DNA of 64,000 bases, from positions 186,001 to 250,000 of the forward strand of contig JAILXV010000004.1 in assembly GCA_045430285.1 (NCBI GenBank), written 5' to 3'. Source of the DNA: Agarilytica sp045430285 (GTDB taxonomy: Bacteria; Pseudomonadota; Gammaproteobacteria; Pseudomonadales; Cellvibrionaceae). Position 1 is the stretch's first letter. Every line of letters begins with the position of its first letter. A program made the translations under genes and the position numbers. The notes beneath the pieces are model-generated. The model saw nothing but the letters and a program-made list of their open reading frames with translations. It was not told where the DNA came from and did no database searches. Below, in pieces: positions 1 through 8,471 of the stretch.

Positions 1-1489
1 TATGGTTTTTATCGTCAGTAATGACCATCGCCTCACTGCTGTTTTCCAGTATGAGAGATGATAGGCGCAGTTTTGATTTTGCTTCTTCAAAGGCCGAGAT
101 ATCTTCAACGACAGAAACGATTAGCTGTTCACCAATGGAGTCGGTGACGCGCGCACCGTTGAGACGAACGGCTATTTCGTGACCTTCTTTATGAATGTAA
201 TGTTTTTCGTATGGACCATAACTGCCATTCTCATTTAATTTCTTGAGTTGTTCCTCCTCATCTTTTTCATAGCGTTGTGGCGTTAGATCCCAGTAACTCA
301 AAGTGTTTAACTCTTCAAGGGAGTATCCAGTAATATTTGCGAAACATTGATTTACTGATAGGAATTCTCCTGTCGCAAGTTTATTGACAGCATGGCCGAC
401 GGCGGAACCATAAAATAGTGAACGATACAGTTCATTTGTATCGCTGGATTTCTTGAGTTCGGTTTCAGCACCTTTTCTGAACGCAATTTCCCGAGATAGG
501 CGCCTGTTGATATAGACCACAAGTGAGATGATACACAGGGAAATAAATGCGATGAGATAGCTGAGGGTATGATCAACTTTTTCGATATAGTTAAAGGTAA
601 TCCATTCGTCTAAGATTTTTTGTTGTTGGTTTTGCGTTATTTTGTCGATACCTTTATTGAGTATGGATAAGAGTTCTGGTAAGTTTTTTTGGACGCCTAA
701 CGCAAGCTTGGTATCAAATTCTGTTTTGCCTGTGATTTTTACGTTGTTTATGCCGAGTTCATGAATGGTATAGCTGCATAGCGAGAGTGTGCAGAGCAAG
801 GCATCCACTTTTCCTGTGGATACAGAAATTAGACCGTCTTGAATATCTGAGACGGTAATAAAATCGATGTCAGAATATTTTCGGCGTATTTTGGATGCGT
901 AACCATAGTCTTTAATCAGCGCAATACGGCGATTTTTAATTTGTTTAATACTCTCAACATAGTTTTCCTTAATTCGCATCGCGATCACGATCGGGTTGGA
1001 TAGGTAAGGTTGGGTGAAGTTGAGATGGGATTTAAGGTCCGAGTCATCGGTTTCCGAGAGAACGTCGATCTCGCCGTTTTTTGCTTTGAGTGTAGATTCC
1101 GTCCAAGTGTCACTTTGGCTTATCTTAAATGTGATGCCGGTCGTTTGGCTGATCAATTTTAGGTGCTGGGAAACAATGCCAATATATTCGCCCTCACTAT
1201 TGAAGGCTTCATAAGGTAACCAGTTTGGATCCCCAGAAAATGTGACGATGGGCTGTTCTTGCAGCCAGTGAGCTTCGCGCTCGGTGAGCGTAATTTTTGG
1301 TTTTACGTTTGGACGAATAACCCCTGAATTGGCAACCTTTGAACTAGCAACCTCTGCCAAGGACGCAGGAATTTGGCACAGTAAGCTGAGCAGTAAGGGG
1401 GTGAGCGCCCATTGCCAATGTGCACGCTTAACTACGCTTCGGGCTAGCGCTATGGTTAAGCTACGGGGTGATTTGTTGGGCAAGCACAT
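1..1489 (-). CDS. Periplasmic-sensing PAS signalling protein (partial, C-terminus outside window)
   Basis: This reading frame is open from an ATG at 1489 to the left edge, giving 496 codons without a stop. A signal-peptide-like stretch (about residues 25-45) is followed by an extracytoplasmic SBP_bac_3 type ligand domain (about 60-290; it opens with ITLTEREAHWLQEQP, typical of amino-acid-binding-like sensors). One membrane helix follows near residues 308-328 (YLIAFISLCIISLVVYINRR). A PAS domain (about 355-470, with FANITGYSLEEL and WDLTP) comes next, and a second PAS begins at the edge (ILENSSEAMVITDD). Proteins of this layout end in a histidine kinase, GGDEF or EAL output; which one cannot be seen here. 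The product probably senses a small solute in the periplasm. It is divergent from the RIO kinase gene. The start is chosen because it precedes the signal peptide; no strong ribosome site is visible. Confidence 0.85.
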   Translation of the reverse strand, partial: MCLPNKSPRSLTIALARSVVKRAHWQWALTPLLLSLLCQIPASLAEVASSKVANSGVIRPNVKPKITLTEREAHWLQEQPIVTFSGDPNWLPYEAFNSEGEYIGIVSQHLKLISQTTGITFKISQSDTWTESTLKAKNGEIDVLSETDDSDLKSHLNFTQPYLSNPIVIAMRIKENYVESIKQIKNRRIALIKDYGYASKIRRKYSDIDFITVSDIQDGLISVSTGKVDALLCTLSLCSYTIHELGINNVKITGKTEFDTKLALGVQKNLPELLSILNKGIDKITQNQQQKILDEWITFNYIEKVDHTLSYLIAFISLCIISLVVYINRRLSREIAFRKGAETELKKSSDTNELYRSLFYGSAVGHAVNKLATGEFLSVNQCFANITGYSLEELNTLSYWDLTPQRYEKDEEEQLKKLNENGSYGPYEKHYIHKEGHEIAVRLNGARVTDSIGEQLIVSVVEDISAFEEAKSKLRLSSLILENSSEAMVITDDKNH

Positions 1490-1694
1490 AGTATATGGGG
1501 GTGTTCTCGCTGTATTTGGCCTGGACAAAGACTGAATCCCACAGGGTCAATGTTAAAATCGGCATTATGAGTTAACGTAAAGTATAGAAGTGACTGGAGA
1601 TTGGTGGGTGGTATCAGCGGTCAGAATGGTTGAAATCCCCCAAAATGTTAGAATTTGATAAGTTAAAAGCCGTAATTAAGCGTTCTTTCGTGAG

Positions 1695-1716
1695 AGCCCC
1701 TCTTTTGGGGCTTTTC
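1695..1716 (+). terminator. Hairpin with T-tract upstream of the RIO kinase
   Basis: Arms AGCCCC (1695-1700) and GGGGCT (1707-1712) enclose a TCTTTT loop and are followed by TTTCG. The T-tract lies on the + side, so it would stop + transcription about 40 bp before the kinase ATG. No gene on the + strand precedes it, so it may be an attenuator or the end of a short RNA. Confidence 0.55.
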
Positions 1717-1755
1717 GTATTTTATAAACACAGTATTTAGGGTATAAACGCCCCT

Positions 1756-2619
1756 ATGAAAACACCCAAGAGATTACAGCCTCTCATTGATGATGGGATT
1801 ATTGACGAAGTCATTCGCCCCCTTATGAGTGGTAAAGAAGCCGCCGTGTTTGTTGTGCGTTGCGGTAACGAGATTCGTTGTGCCAAGGTCTATAAAGACG
1901 CGCAAAAGCGCAGTTTTAAGCAAGCTGTGGAATATCAAGAAGGGCGAAAGGTGCGTAATACTCGGCGCGCACGAGCAATGGAGCGCGGGTCTAAGTTTGG
2001 CCGTAAGCAGCAAGAAGAACTTTGGCACAATGCCGAGGTGGATGCGCTCTATAAGCTTGCGGCAGCCGGCGTAAGAGTCCCCAAACCATACGGCTGCTTT
2101 GATGGCGTATTGGTGATGGAATTAGTCACCGATGACGAAGGTAATGTCGCACCGCGACTCAACGATGTTTCGATGAGTGAAGCGCAAGCACTAGAAGATC
2201 ATGCATGTGTGATGCAGGATGTTGTTCGCATGCTGTGTGCAGGTTTGGTTCACGGTGACTTATCAGAATTTAATGTGCTGGTCGATGATTATGGCCCCGT
2301 CATTATTGATTTGCCCCAAGCGATTGATCCCACCGCCAATAATCACGCTGAGCGCATGCTGGCGCGAGATATAAACAATATGACCGACTACTACAGTCAT
2401 TTCGCGCCAGCGCTACGCGGCACCCAATACGCAAAAGAGATTTGGGCACTCTATGAGGCTGGGGATCTTCACCCTGATAGTGAATTGACGGGGCACTATG
2501 TGGATGACTCGGCGCCTGCCGATGTAGATTCTGTTATGGAAGAAATCAAAGCCGCTCTTGCGGAAGAAGAAGCGCGTTTAGCGCGGATGCAGGATGCCGA
2601 GGATGATGGCAGCAACTAA
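1756..2619 (+). CDS. RIO1-family serine protein kinase
   Basis: The 287-residue protein begins MKTPKRLQPLIDDG, the N-terminus typical of Pseudomonas-type RIO kinases. Kinase features are in order: the phosphate-binding segment MSGKEAAVFVV (about 24-34), catalytic Lys in CAKVYKD (about 42-48), catalytic loop HGDLSEFNVL (about 170-179) and metal-binding Asp in IIDLPQA (about 184-190). The C-terminal 40 residues are acidic and probably unstructured. RIO proteins bind ATP and act as atypical Ser kinases or ATPases; in bacteria their target is mostly unknown, with roles suggested in ribosome assembly or stress. It stands alone. The 5' region holds a hairpin with a T-tract, which could attenuate expression. 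Assignment to the family is firm; the cellular role is not. Confidence 0.92.
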   Translation: MKTPKRLQPLIDDGIIDEVIRPLMSGKEAAVFVVRCGNEIRCAKVYKDAQKRSFKQAVEYQEGRKVRNTRRARAMERGSKFGRKQQEELWHNAEVDALYKLAAAGVRVPKPYGCFDGVLVMELVTDDEGNVAPRLNDVSMSEAQALEDHACVMQDVVRMLCAGLVHGDLSEFNVLVDDYGPVIIDLPQAIDPTANNHAERMLARDINNMTDYYSHFAPALRGTQYAKEIWALYEAGDLHPDSELTGHYVDDSAPADVDSVMEEIKAALAEEEARLARMQDAEDDGSN

Positions 2620-3069
2620 ACTCAGGAATCACCAACACAGATACGTGTTTTTCTCGGTGTTTGAAATAGTTTACTAGGGACGTAAGATGAAACGACAATG
2701 AATATGTCGTTACCCGAATCACATTAGTAGCTATGGTTGTTGGCCGTAAAACAAACGCCCCGCCCAAATTATTGGGCGAAACGTCCGTTATGTTATTGGT
2801 CGGCGTATCTCATCAGTACAGTATGAGATACGAACTTCGGCCATTCGATGTGGTTGATGTGCGTGTGCATAATCAACCTCACAAATCGTTGTTTGCGTAT
2901 TTCGCTACTGCTGAAATGCGCGGTCAGGGTTGTTTAGGTCTTACTTATATATCTATATTTTTCGCGTTTCTTCCTGAAAACAAACTAAAGCATACGTATA
3001 TTATTATTCCTTAATGCATGCAGTTTGAGCTGCGCTAGCTATTAGCTAGCGCAAATATTTTTATAATTA
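2620..3069. other. Intergenic region with serial inverted repeats
   Basis: No convincing gene lies in these 450 bases. They hold a series of inverted repeats: CGCCCAA/TTGGGCG (2761-2778), a perfect 10-bp pair CGTATCTCAT/ATGAGATACG with 9-nt spacer (2804-2832), GGTTGAT/ATCAACC (2852-2878) and the stem at 3031-3053. The spacing suggests a structured transcript or the remnant of a small mobile element. Confidence 0.5.
3031..3053. terminator. Perfect stem-loop after the first depolymerase gene
   Basis: Arms TGCGCTAGCT (3031-3040) and AGCTAGCGCA (3044-3053) pair perfectly around a 3-nt loop, 17 bp past the stop of the depolymerase gene on the minus strand. There is no T-tract on the minus side, so it may act as a 3' stabilising stem rather than a classical terminator. 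Confidence 0.5.
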
Positions 3070-4305
3070 TTATGGGCAGCTACCAACGACATAGTAGTTG
3101 GAAGATGTTTCTGCCAAGGTTCTTACAGCAAAGATGTTGTAAAGCCCCATATAATTATTTGAACCTTTTGCATACACTAATCCAAATAGCACTGATGCAC
3201 GTCCGCTAGCAACATGGCTTACGTTGTTAGACGTAAACTCGTTACATGAAGAAGGCGGAGGAGTAGGCGTGGGGGTTGGCGTTGGTGTAGTAGTGCCTGT
3301 TGGAGTCGGCGTCGGTGTTGGGAATGAAGTCCCTACACGACGGTTGTTATCAAAGAAAAATTCCGCGATATAGTCTGGGTAGTTAATGTGTGTATGGTCA
3401 ATATAGCTACCACCACCAGAACTCCCTGGGCCTGCAGGCCATGCGTGTCCCATTCCATTTACGATCACTTTAGAAATACGTGGACCCGTGCCATCACACA
3501 AAGTGGTCACGTTACCTCCGCCAGATAGCGTACTTGTGCTACAAGTCGTAATGCTACCACCGCTTTGCTCATACACTAAATCAAAGATTTCAGTGTTACG
3601 TTGCGCATGCGCAGGGCTTACTGAGCCATCGTTAGAGCCGTGCACGTTGTTGTGAAGCTGCGTGTACAAGTCACTTTGGAATGGGCCTGCAAGGGTATTA
3701 CAATTACTACGCCCTTGTGTTGCTGAAATACCTGGAGTGCTAAGGTCAAGTCCGCCAGAACCAGGTGCGGGGCCAGCGTTAACACCGGCACCAGCAAATA
3801 TATCAGGAGCCAAACAGGCCATTTGGCTGGTCATACCTGCACCAGAGGATAGTCCCGTGATGTATACCTGATCTGGATCGATATTCAGTGAAGTGTCAGC
3901 GATTAACGCGTTAACCATATTGATCAAGTATTTTGCATCGGTTTTTGTACGGTCTGCGCCCATACCCACGTGGAAGTTCCAGCAGCCTACCAACGCACCG
4001 TAAAGACCTTCCTTCGAAGCCATTGGCAGGGCAACGACCATACCGTAGTCATCAGCAGTGCCAGGCCAGTTGGCGCCTTGTTTAAAATCATGATGTGTTT
4101 GACCACAACCGTGCATACTAACCATCAATGCACGTTTGCCATTTAACAGCGGCGCAGTTGTTGGCACATAAACGTGCGCTTTAAGTTTGCCACCGATAGT
4201 TGCCTCTGAACGCCATGAACCGGCGTTGGCAACGCTGCTTAAAAAGAACAGTCCTGCCAATAGACATAGTAGTTTTGTTGAATACCTAAACATATTTAAA
4301 CTCAT
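3070..4305 (-). CDS. Secreted poly(3-hydroxybutyrate) depolymerase, paralog 1
   Basis: An extracellular esterase, 411 residues from the chosen start, that would hydrolyse polyhydroxyalkanoate outside the cell. A Sec signal peptide ends at VANA before GSWRSEATIGG. The alpha/beta-hydrolase domain carries the oxyanion segment MHGCGQ, the lipase box GLSSGAGM (nucleophile is the first Ser), an acidic residue in SNDGSVSP and the catalytic His in GMGHAWP. A Thr-Pro linker joins it to a C-terminal module of about 57 residues (SNNVSHVASGRA, AKGSNNYMGLYN, final CP) like the substrate-binding domain of PHB depolymerases. The ATG at 4305 is preferred over one 10 codons upstream because TAGGAGACACTCT precedes it, matching the leaders of both paralogs. 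It is one of three tandem paralogs. No stand-alone regulator adjoins it. Confidence 0.9.
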   Translation of the reverse strand: MSLNMFRYSTKLLCLLAGLFFLSSVANAGSWRSEATIGGKLKAHVYVPTTAPLLNGKRALMVSMHGCGQTHHDFKQGANWPGTADDYGMVVALPMASKEGLYGALVGCWNFHVGMGADRTKTDAKYLINMVNALIADTSLNIDPDQVYITGLSSGAGMTSQMACLAPDIFAGAGVNAGPAPGSGGLDLSTPGISATQGRSNCNTLAGPFQSDLYTQLHNNVHGSNDGSVSPAHAQRNTEIFDLVYEQSGGSITTCSTSTLSGGGNVTTLCDGTGPRISKVIVNGMGHAWPAGPGSSGGGSYIDHTHINYPDYIAEFFFDNNRRVGTSFPTPTPTPTGTTTPTPTPTPTPPPSSCNEFTSNNVSHVASGRASVLFGLVYAKGSNNYMGLYNIFAVRTLAETSSNYYVVGSCP

Positions 4306-4334
4306 AGAGTGTCTCCTAGATTTATTTTTATACA

Positions 4335-4447
4335 TCGGCGGTCTGTACTAACCGCCGACAGTTTTTTAGAAGCTGCCTATATCTCTCCTTACGGGCGCTC
4401 GTACAGCAAATAATCGATACATCGGACTATTTCGAGACTTCTAAAAA
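4335..4447 (-). promoter_or_regulatory. Shared control cassette, depolymerase paralog 1
   Basis: The hairpin TCGGCGGT/ACCGCCGA (4335-4358, 8-nt loop) lies 30 nt before the start codon. Outside it is TTTTTTAGAAGC (4362-4373), and further out the inverted copy ACTTCTAAAAA (4437-4447). The same arrangement precedes the other two paralogs, so it is probably a regulator-binding or leader-RNA element. Confidence 0.55.
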
Positions 4448-4753
4448 TCAGAGAGCACTTTAAACGTACATACATGTACGCCAGTTATGAACGGAAAGGT
4501 GAAGCATCATGCTTCGATACATATGGTGTAGCTATTATCCGCTGTACAACAAAACCGTTACGCCACTAATTATATTTTTTATGTGGCAAAGTGCTCGGTA
4601 AAACTCGTTTCTAAACAGGGTCGTTTGAAAGTCTGATACATATATCTTCATGTATAGATACATCGAAATACGTGAAGTAAGCTTTTTTATTATTTTGTGC
4701 TTATCGAATATTTCTCTGAAAAATATTGAATAAGAACAATGTTTTAGTTTTTT
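4448..4753. other. Intergenic region between depolymerase paralogs 1 and 2
   Basis: No gene is seen. The heptamer GATACAT occurs at 4416-4422, 4516-4522, 4635-4641 and 4657-4663 in the same orientation. An inverted repeat CGTACA/TGTACG (4465-4480) lies among the copies. The promoter of paralog 1 must lie here or just downstream. Confidence 0.4.
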
Positions 4754-4781
4754 TATAAAAAGCCGCTGGCGAACCAGCGGC
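4754..4781 (-). terminator. Rho-independent terminator of depolymerase paralog 2
   Basis: On the minus strand GCCGCTGG and CCAGCGGC pair around a TTCG tetraloop and are followed by TTTTTATAAAA. It lies 26 bp past the stop codon. This is a classical intrinsic terminator. Confidence 0.9.
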
Positions 4782-4807
4782 GTTGTCTTTTTTAGTTTGC
4801 TTTGATA

Positions 4808-6061
4808 TTAGGGGCAGTTACCAACTTCGTAATGTCCGCTTGATGTTTCAGCAAGAGTACGAGTGGTGAATATATTGTATAGACCCATGTAATCATTAGA
4901 GCCCTTAGCATATACAGATCCCCAAACAACATTTGCACGTCCGCTAGATACATGAGTCACGTTGTTAGACGTGTACTCGTTACAATCTGGGGTAGGCGTT
5001 GGAGTGGGGGTTGGCGTAGCTGTAGGAGTGGGGGTTGGAGTAGCTGTACCCGTTGGTGTTGGTGTGGGGGTTGGCTGTGAACCACCTGTACGGCGGTTGT
5101 TCGTGATGAAGAAGTCCGCGATGTATTCAGGGTAGTTAACGTGGCTGTGGTCAATATAGTTACCACCACCGGAGCTGTCAGGGCCAGCAGGCCATGCGTG
5201 GCCCATGCCGTTTACGATCACTTTAGAAATACGTGGGCCAGTGCCATCACATAAAGTAGTGACGTCGCCGTTGCCAGGTAATGTGCTGGTGCTACAGGTT
5301 GAAATATTTGAGCCATCTTGCTCGTATACTAAATCGAAGATCTCTGTATTGCGCTGAGCGTGAGCAGGACTAACCGAGCCGTCGTTGGAACCATGGACAT
5401 TATTGTGTAGCTGTGTATACAAATGGTTTTGGAACGATCCCGCTAAGTTATTACAGTTACTACGGCCTTGGGTTGCTGAGATTGCAGGGTTATTAAGATC
5501 TCCCGTACTACCGTTCGAACCTGGTGCTGGACCGGCGTTAACCCCAGCGCCTGCGAATACGTCTGGCGCTAAACAAGCGATTTGACTAGTCATGCCGGCG
5601 CCAGAAGAAAGGCCAGTGATGTAGACTTGGTCGGGATCGATGTTTAGTGAGGTGTCAGCAATTAAGGCGTTGACCATGTCGATCAAATATTTTGGATCAG
5701 AACTTGTGCGGCTTGCGTTCATGCCGACGTGAAAGTTCCAACACTTCAACCAACCGTAGGTACCTTCACCAGATGCCGTCGGTAGTGCTACAACCATACC
5801 GTATTGCTCTGCTATTGGATCCCAGCCGCTTCCTGCGCGGAAATCGTCGCCGGATTGGCTACAACCATGAAGGGTTACCATCAAAGCACGCTTGCCGTTA
5901 ACGGCGGGGGCGGAAGTTGGCACATATACATGCGTTTGCAATTTACCACCGATAGTGGTCTCGGATCTCCAACTTCCTGCATTAGCCGTAGCCGCTAAAA
6001 CTAGCGTGCTCGCAAGGAGGATTAACGTCTTGATAGAGTTGTTTATTATTTTATTACTCAT
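4808..6061 (-). CDS. Secreted poly(3-hydroxybutyrate) depolymerase, paralog 2
   Basis: 417 residues from the ATG at 6061. An upstream ATG would add 48 residues without signal-peptide character, so the start at MSNKIINNSIK is used; CTGGAGACACTCTAATC precedes it, like the paralogs. The signal peptide ends at TANA before GSWRSETTIGG. Catalytic features match paralog 1: LHGCSQ oxyanion segment, GLSSGAGM lipase box, SNDGSVSP and GMGHAWP. The linker is a long run of Pro-Thr pairs (PTPTPTPTGTATPTPTPTAT and on), encoded by a simple hexanucleotide-like DNA repeat. The C-terminal module (SNNVTHVSSGRA, AKGSNDYMGLYN, NCP) is retained. It is closest to paralog 1 in sequence. Small differences around the active site could mean different polymer or chain-length preference. 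Confidence 0.9.
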   Translation of the reverse strand: MSNKIINNSIKTLILLASTLVLAATANAGSWRSETTIGGKLQTHVYVPTSAPAVNGKRALMVTLHGCSQSGDDFRAGSGWDPIAEQYGMVVALPTASGEGTYGWLKCWNFHVGMNASRTSSDPKYLIDMVNALIADTSLNIDPDQVYITGLSSGAGMTSQIACLAPDVFAGAGVNAGPAPGSNGSTGDLNNPAISATQGRSNCNNLAGSFQNHLYTQLHNNVHGSNDGSVSPAHAQRNTEIFDLVYEQDGSNISTCSTSTLPGNGDVTTLCDGTGPRISKVIVNGMGHAWPAGPDSSGGGNYIDHSHVNYPEYIADFFITNNRRTGGSQPTPTPTPTGTATPTPTPTATPTPTPTPTPDCNEYTSNNVTHVSSGRANVVWGSVYAKGSNDYMGLYNIFTTRTLAETSSGHYEVGNCP

Positions 6062-6094
6062 GATTAGAGTGTCTCCAGGGGTTGAGTTAACTAT

Positions 6095-6224
6095 CAGCGG
6101 GCAACATTGCTCACTGACATATTCAGAAGCATCCACCACTTTCGGCCTCATGCCGTTTAAAGTGAGAGTTATTAATTTAAGGCGCTTTATGTGAATACTC
6201 GCCAAAAATTAAAGAGCTTCTAAA
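6095..6224 (-). promoter_or_regulatory. Shared control cassette, depolymerase paralog 2
   Basis: An imperfect hairpin CAGCGGGC/GCTCACTG (6095-6116, 6-nt loop) lies 34 nt before the start codon. The proximal motif ATTCAGAAGC (6121-6130) departs by one base from the paralogs. The distal inverted motif AGAGCTTCTAAA is at 6213-6224. Confidence 0.5.
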
Positions 6225-6269
6225 TTCGGTGCTAGGTGCGCAGGTTTAAAATGCACACACAACAAAAAT

Positions 6270-6614
6270 CTAAAATACAAATCTAAGGTGTTCTTCCCTT
6301 AATGGGTAAAGTCCCCAAGACTTTATTAATTTTGTCATTAGCCGAACAAGAGGAGAGTTCTGTGTGAACACAGACATTAATGTTTCACGAGAATGGTCGA
6401 CATCACTTATTTTTTTATCTGTATCGCTGAGCGATATCTTATTGTTTTTAAGTGATTCGTTTTTTTTGCAGAAGAAGCAAATCGTTTTGTTTTGTGCGGG
6501 TGCAGCAATAAAGCTGTATTTTATGGCGGTCTGTGCGAATAACTTCGCTTGTATGCCGCTTACGTTTTTTAACACCTGCTGGGTCATGCTCATAACTGCT
6601 TTTGTAGTTATCAT
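6270..6614 (-). CDS. Hypothetical small protein
   Basis: A 114-codon frame (107 if translation starts at MSMTQQVLKN). It has no signal peptide or membrane helix. Visible features are a hydrophobic/Ala-rich N-terminal half and a CFFC pair (ICFFCKKN). No good ribosome site precedes either ATG, and the opposite strand also has an open frame over the same bases, so coding status is doubtful. It lies between the second and third depolymerase genes in the same orientation. No family was recognised; a phasin-like helical protein was considered because of the PHB setting, but the sequence does not support it strongly. Confidence 0.25.
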   Translation of the reverse strand: MITTKAVMSMTQQVLKNVSGIQAKLFAQTAIKYSFIAAPAQNKTICFFCKKNESLKNNKISLSDTDKKISDVDHSRETLMSVFTQNSPLVRLMTKLIKSWGLYPLREEHLRFVF

Positions 6615-7135
6615 TTTTAATGAGTGAGGAGAGTATAAAACAAAATTCTCTCTCTCCGTTGAACGTTTTAAAAAAATATCAACAAATGATGAACCGGTTC
6701 AAGTTTTTTTTGTGAGATGAGAAAAATTGTTTTATATCTGCCGGCAGTTATGCAGAAAGCGTCTTAAACATGTCTATTTAAGCGTTTTTCTATAGCCATA
6801 AAAAATTAACCGATTAATTAATTGTGGAGCCTTTTACTGATTGTCTTTCTTCCTTTGGCGCACGCGTTGGTTTTTATGATGTGCCTATATCTATTTTTAC
6901 CGTGCTAAGTCCTGAAGTTTTAAATCGGTTTGATCGAATTTTTATGTGAAATACGGTAAAAGTGATCAGTATTAGATCAATGAAACGGGATGACTTGCCT
7001 GGTGTGCCCCAGCCTTAAGGGGCGTTTAAGTGAGGTGCTAGCTCTGTATGATCTTGGTAATTGATGTTTTGCAGTGCGGAATTTTTTGCGAGTTTAGCTG
7101 CGCTAAGTAAGTTTTTCGATGGCGCCATGGCAGGC
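6615..7135. other. Intergenic region upstream of the third depolymerase terminator
   Basis: AT-rich, with no convincing gene, tRNA or strong repeat seen. Confidence 0.4.
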
Positions 7136-7162
7136 AAAAAAAAGCCGCTGAAGACAGCGGCT
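7136..7162 (-). terminator. Rho-independent terminator of depolymerase paralog 3
   Basis: On the minus strand GCCGCTG and CAGCGGC pair around a TCTT loop and are followed by nine T residues. It lies 38 bp past the stop codon. Confidence 0.92.
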
Positions 7163-7200
7163 TGATCGAGGAGTGTTAATCATTAATTAACATAGTGAAC

Positions 7201-8439
7201 TTAAGGGCAGTTACCTACTTCATAGTAGTTAGTTGCAGTTTTACGCAAGGTTTTAGTGGTGAAGTAGCTGTATGCACCCATTGAGTCACCAGAACCTACC
7301 GCGTAAGTAAGACCAAATACAACTGCAGCGCGGCCAGCAGCAACATGAGTCACGTTGTTAGACGTGTACTGAGTACAGCTGCTGGGTGGAGGAGTTGAGG
7401 TTGGAGTAGGAGTAGGTGTAGGTGTAACAGTTGCAGTAGGCGTTGGTGTTGGTTGTGAGCTGCCTAAACGACGGTTGTTATCAAAGAAAAACTCAGTGAT
7501 GTAGTCAGGGTAGTTAACGTGAGTGTGGTCGATATAGTTGCCACCACCAGAACTACCAGGACCTGCAGGCCATGCGTGCCCCATACCGTTAACCATTACT
7601 TTAGAAATACGTGGACCAGTGCTGTCACACAAAGTCGTAACATCGCCGCCGCCAGAAAGGGTGCTGGTGCTACAAGTAGAGATGCCGCCACCGCTTTGCT
7701 CGTATACTTTTTCGAAGATTTCAGTATTGCGCTGAGCATGAGCTGGGCTTACAGAACCGTCGTCTGTACCGTGGACGTTGTTGTAAACCTGAGTGTATAA
7801 GTAGCTTTTGTATGAACCTGCTAGGTTGTTGCAGTTGGTTTTACCTTGGTTAGCAGAGATTGCAGGGTTGTTAAGGTCGCTAGAGCTTCCTGTTGAACCT
7901 GGCGCTGGGCCAGCGTTAACACCGGCACCTGCGAATACATCTGGAGCCAAGCATGCCATTTGGTTAGTCATGCCAGCACCTGAAGAAAGGCCGGTGATGT
8001 AAACTTGCTTAGGATCGATGTTAAGAGAAGTATCAGCAATTAACGCGTTAACCATATCGATTAGGTATTTAGCATCTGTTTGTGAGCGTGAAGCGTTCAT
8101 GCCAACGTGGAAGTTCCAGCATCCAACCCAGCCGTAAGAGCCTTCGTCAGATGATTTTGGAAGCGCAACAACCATACCGTAGTCGTTTGCAGCACCAGGC
8201 CAGTTAGCGCCGGCTTTAAAGTCGCTGTGAGTTTGGCCGCAGCCATGCATGCTTACCATTAGTGCGCGCTTGCCGTTAAGGGCAGGAGAAGAAGTAGGGA
8301 CGTAGACGTGTGCTTTTAATTTGCCACCGATAGTCGCTTCTGAACGCCAGCTTCCTGCTTGGGCGGTAGAGGCTAAAACGACAAGGCCAGCAAATGCTAA
8401 AAGCCATTTAATTGAGTGTGTTATTTTATTATAACTCAT
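7201..8439 (-). CDS. Secreted poly(3-hydroxybutyrate) depolymerase, paralog 3
   Basis: 412 residues. The signal peptide is cleaved after about Ala28 (STAQA-GSWRS). The esterase domain has the oxyanion segment MHGCGQ (64-69), lipase box GLSSG (150-154, nucleophile Ser152), acid residue in TDDGSVSP (about 226-227) and His288 in GMGHAW. A Pro-Thr linker (about 338-365) leads to a C-terminal module with SNNVTHVAAGRA and YAVGSGDSMGAY, the most diverged of the three (Arg-Lys in TLRKTATN). Cys pairs (C67, C107, C163, C203, C256, C271) suggest disulfides of an exported enzyme. CTGGAGATACACCCTA precedes the ATG. It is the first-transcribed of three same-direction paralogs, but its own terminator and leader show it is a separate unit. 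Confidence 0.92.
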   Translation of the reverse strand: MSYNKITHSIKWLLAFAGLVVLASTAQAGSWRSEATIGGKLKAHVYVPTSSPALNGKRALMVSMHGCGQTHSDFKAGANWPGAANDYGMVVALPKSSDEGSYGWVGCWNFHVGMNASRSQTDAKYLIDMVNALIADTSLNIDPKQVYITGLSSGAGMTNQMACLAPDVFAGAGVNAGPAPGSTGSSSDLNNPAISANQGKTNCNNLAGSYKSYLYTQVYNNVHGTDDGSVSPAHAQRNTEIFEKVYEQSGGGISTCSTSTLSGGGDVTTLCDSTGPRISKVMVNGMGHAWPAGPGSSGGGNYIDHTHVNYPDYITEFFFDNNRRLGSSQPTPTPTATVTPTPTPTPTSTPPPSSCTQYTSNNVTHVAAGRAAVVFGLTYAVGSGDSMGAYSYFTTKTLRKTATNYYEVGNCP

Positions 8440-8471
8440 TAGGGTGTATCTCCAGGGTTGTTGTTATATGC

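Noticed and set aside
2733..3014. 93-codon + frame after the RIO kinase
   Set aside because: No ribosome site or domain; it crosses several inverted repeats and ends in low-complexity AT-rich sequence.
4980..5080. Short GGTGTTGG-like DNA repeats in the depolymerase genes
   Set aside because: They encode the Pro-Thr linker, not a CRISPR or mobile repeat; length change between strains remains possible.
6364..6627. 87-codon hydrophobic + frame
   Set aside because: Overlaps the minus-strand frame at 6270-6614, has no ribosome site and its hydrophobicity follows from T-rich sequence.
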